From Balneola sp. (GTDB lineage Bacteria > Bacteroidota > Rhodothermia > Balneolales > Balneolaceae), in contig PCAT01000011.1 in NCBI GenBank assembly GCA_002730655.1, forward strand, positions 1 through 7,673: 7,673 nt of DNA, in the 5' to 3' direction. Shown here in pieces: positions 6,524 through 7,673 of the stretch. The position numbers and the translations under genes were made by a program. The notes under the pieces were generated by a model. The model worked only from the letters and a program-made list of their open reading frames with translations, did not search any database and was not told the origin of the DNA. The first letter of the stretch is position 1. Every line of letters begins with the position of its first letter.

Positions 6524-7673
6524 ATATTTTAGGATTTAATATTGACAATCAAAAAAATCAAAAAACAGTATTGAGTAATTCAATCGATACTGCAAATGAA
6601 GAATCACCTAAGGAATTTAATGAGTTCTTGGGTGATATAAAGCAGCCTGAAAAAATCGAAAGTGTATCAGAAGAGGTAGTTAATGACTCAGAAATTGATG
6701 ATGAAAGTATAAATATTGATGAAGCAACCTTAGTAGTTACTGTAGGTCAGGAAAATCGTAATTTTGGTATTATTAACATATCAGACGCTGATTTAATTGA
6801 AAATGGAAAAACTATTGGGAGCCAGCTTACTATCACTAAACTAATTGATGAGATAGAAAAGGATTTAACTAGCAGTGAAAATGAAACCCTAAATATAGGT
6901 GACCAAGAATTAGATAATATAGAAACATCAGAACAATCAAAAATATTAGGTGAAACATCCCTTAGGACTGAGAATGATAACAATCTACAAAATCAGTCTA
7001 GTAATTTAATTGATAATCTCGATGCATTTGACAATTCGGTTAACATTATGAAATCAGCCATAGACACCCAAAAATCTGATAGTAAAATTGATGTAGATGT
7101 TGACTCCAATCCTGAAATTCTGAACAAACAAACTATCACTAAAGGTTTACAATCAGAAAATCTACAAGCTAGTTTTTTGAATGGAAAAATAGATTCTGGG
7201 AAAAAGCAGTTCAATCAGATACTTGCTGATGATATTCAGCAGGCTATCGATGAGAAATCATCATTACGGAAAGATTTAATCGAAGATGATAATAATGCTA
7301 TTGGGTTTATTAGCCAAGTAAAATCAAAAGAATTAAGTATAGATGAGATTATTTCGTCTCCTCTTTTTTCAAATAAAGCAAATTCAATTACAGAAAAGAG
7401 TAGTACTTATAAAAGGGAAAGTAGAAATACATTAGATGAGGTATTTGTTAATTCTAGTTTAAAAGATATTAATAACAATATGCAAAATAATGATTTATCT
7501 AAAGTTCAGAGAACTTCATTTAGTGAGCATATCAATAAAATTTTAGATCAAAAAGAATTGATTTCTAAAATTTGGTCAAAATCATATGTAGAGTTTGAAA
7601 ACGGTCAAAGGGTAGATGTTTTTGCAAGAAAATTTGAAAATGAGTTCCAATTTAGAATTGAGACTAATCTTTC
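6520..7673 (+). CDS. fliK: Probable flagellar hook-length control protein FliK, N-terminal part (3' truncated by window edge)
   Basis: An ATG in the ATGA overlapping the MotE-like gene's stop opens a frame with no stop through to the window end: 384 complete codons plus two bases. The protein is hydrophilic and low in complexity, rich in Asn, Asp, Ser, Glu, Ile and Lys, with no membrane segment or cysteine, as expected of the stretched ruler part of FliK. FliK is exported through the growing hook, measures its length and switches export to filament-type substrates by contacting FlhB. The conserved C-terminal hook-length domain, which would settle identity, has not clearly been reached; the last 30 or so residues (IWSKSYVEFENGQ and on) become more ordered and alternate in a beta-like way. 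The assignment rests on the position after fliJ and ylxF-like genes, as in Bacillus, and on composition. An unrelated large disordered flagellar protein remains possible. Confidence 0.7.
   Translation, partial: MNILGFNIDNQKNQKTVLSNSIDTANEESPKEFNEFLGDIKQPEKIESVSEEVVNDSEIDDESINIDEATLVVTVGQENRNFGIINISDADLIENGKTIGSQLTITKLIDEIEKDLTSSENETLNIGDQELDNIETSEQSKILGETSLRTENDNNLQNQSSNLIDNLDAFDNSVNIMKSAIDTQKSDSKIDVDVDSNPEILNKQTITKGLQSENLQASFLNGKIDSGKKQFNQILADDIQQAIDEKSSLRKDLIEDDNNAIGFISQVKSKELSIDEIISSPLFSNKANSITEKSSTYKRESRNTLDEVFVNSSLKDINNNMQNNDLSKVQRTSFSEHINKILDQKELISKIWSKSYVEFENGQRVDVFARKFENEFQFRIETNL

Noticed and set aside
6747..7214. Two minus-strand open frames (78 and 73 codons) in the last part of the window, where they might seem to be the only genes
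   Set aside because: The plus strand is open without a stop from 6520 to the end, starting in an ATGA overlap with the upstream gene. The minus-strand frames are shadows of that truncated gene.

Overview
This window is one strand-uniform, AT-rich stretch of a flagellar basal-body and export operon. All ten genes I can support lie on the + strand, with gaps of 27 bases or less. From left to right they are flgC (3' end only), an unrecognised 73-residue gene, fliE, fliF, fliG, fliH, fliI, fliJ, a MotE/YlxF-like membrane protein gene, and the 5' part of a probable fliK that runs off the right edge. No RNA gene, mobile element, CRISPR array, clear promoter or terminator is visible, and no stretch over 300 bases lacks a gene.

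The genes build the flagellum from its base outward. FliF forms the MS ring in the inner membrane. FliG sits on its cytoplasmic face and takes torque from the stator. FliE and FlgC are the MS-ring/rod adapter and a proximal rod protein. FliH, FliI and FliJ form the soluble ATPase complex that feeds the type III export gate. FliK would be the exported hook-length ruler. The MotE/YlxF-like protein is a single-pass, coiled-coil protein placed exactly where B. subtilis carries ylxF, between fliJ and fliK. The order flgC-fliE-fliF-fliG-fliH-fliI-fliJ-ylxF-fliK matches the Bacillus fla/che operon, apart from the extra small gene between flgC and fliE.

Organism: base composition is strongly A+T-rich, and nearly all starts lack a Shine-Dalgarno sequence, relying instead on tight or overlapping junctions (TAATG twice, ATGA once). 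Missing Shine-Dalgarno motifs are typical of the Bacteroidota/Chlorobiota/Balneolota group. A flagellated member such as a Balneolota-type marine bacterium is my best guess, but it is an inference at low confidence.

I see no evidence for a wholly new system. The points most worth a second look are the small unknown gene with a repeated SGSR motif, the MotE-like protein whose C-terminus resembles part of the FliG middle domain, and a run of ten A inside fliJ that could allow transcriptional slippage.
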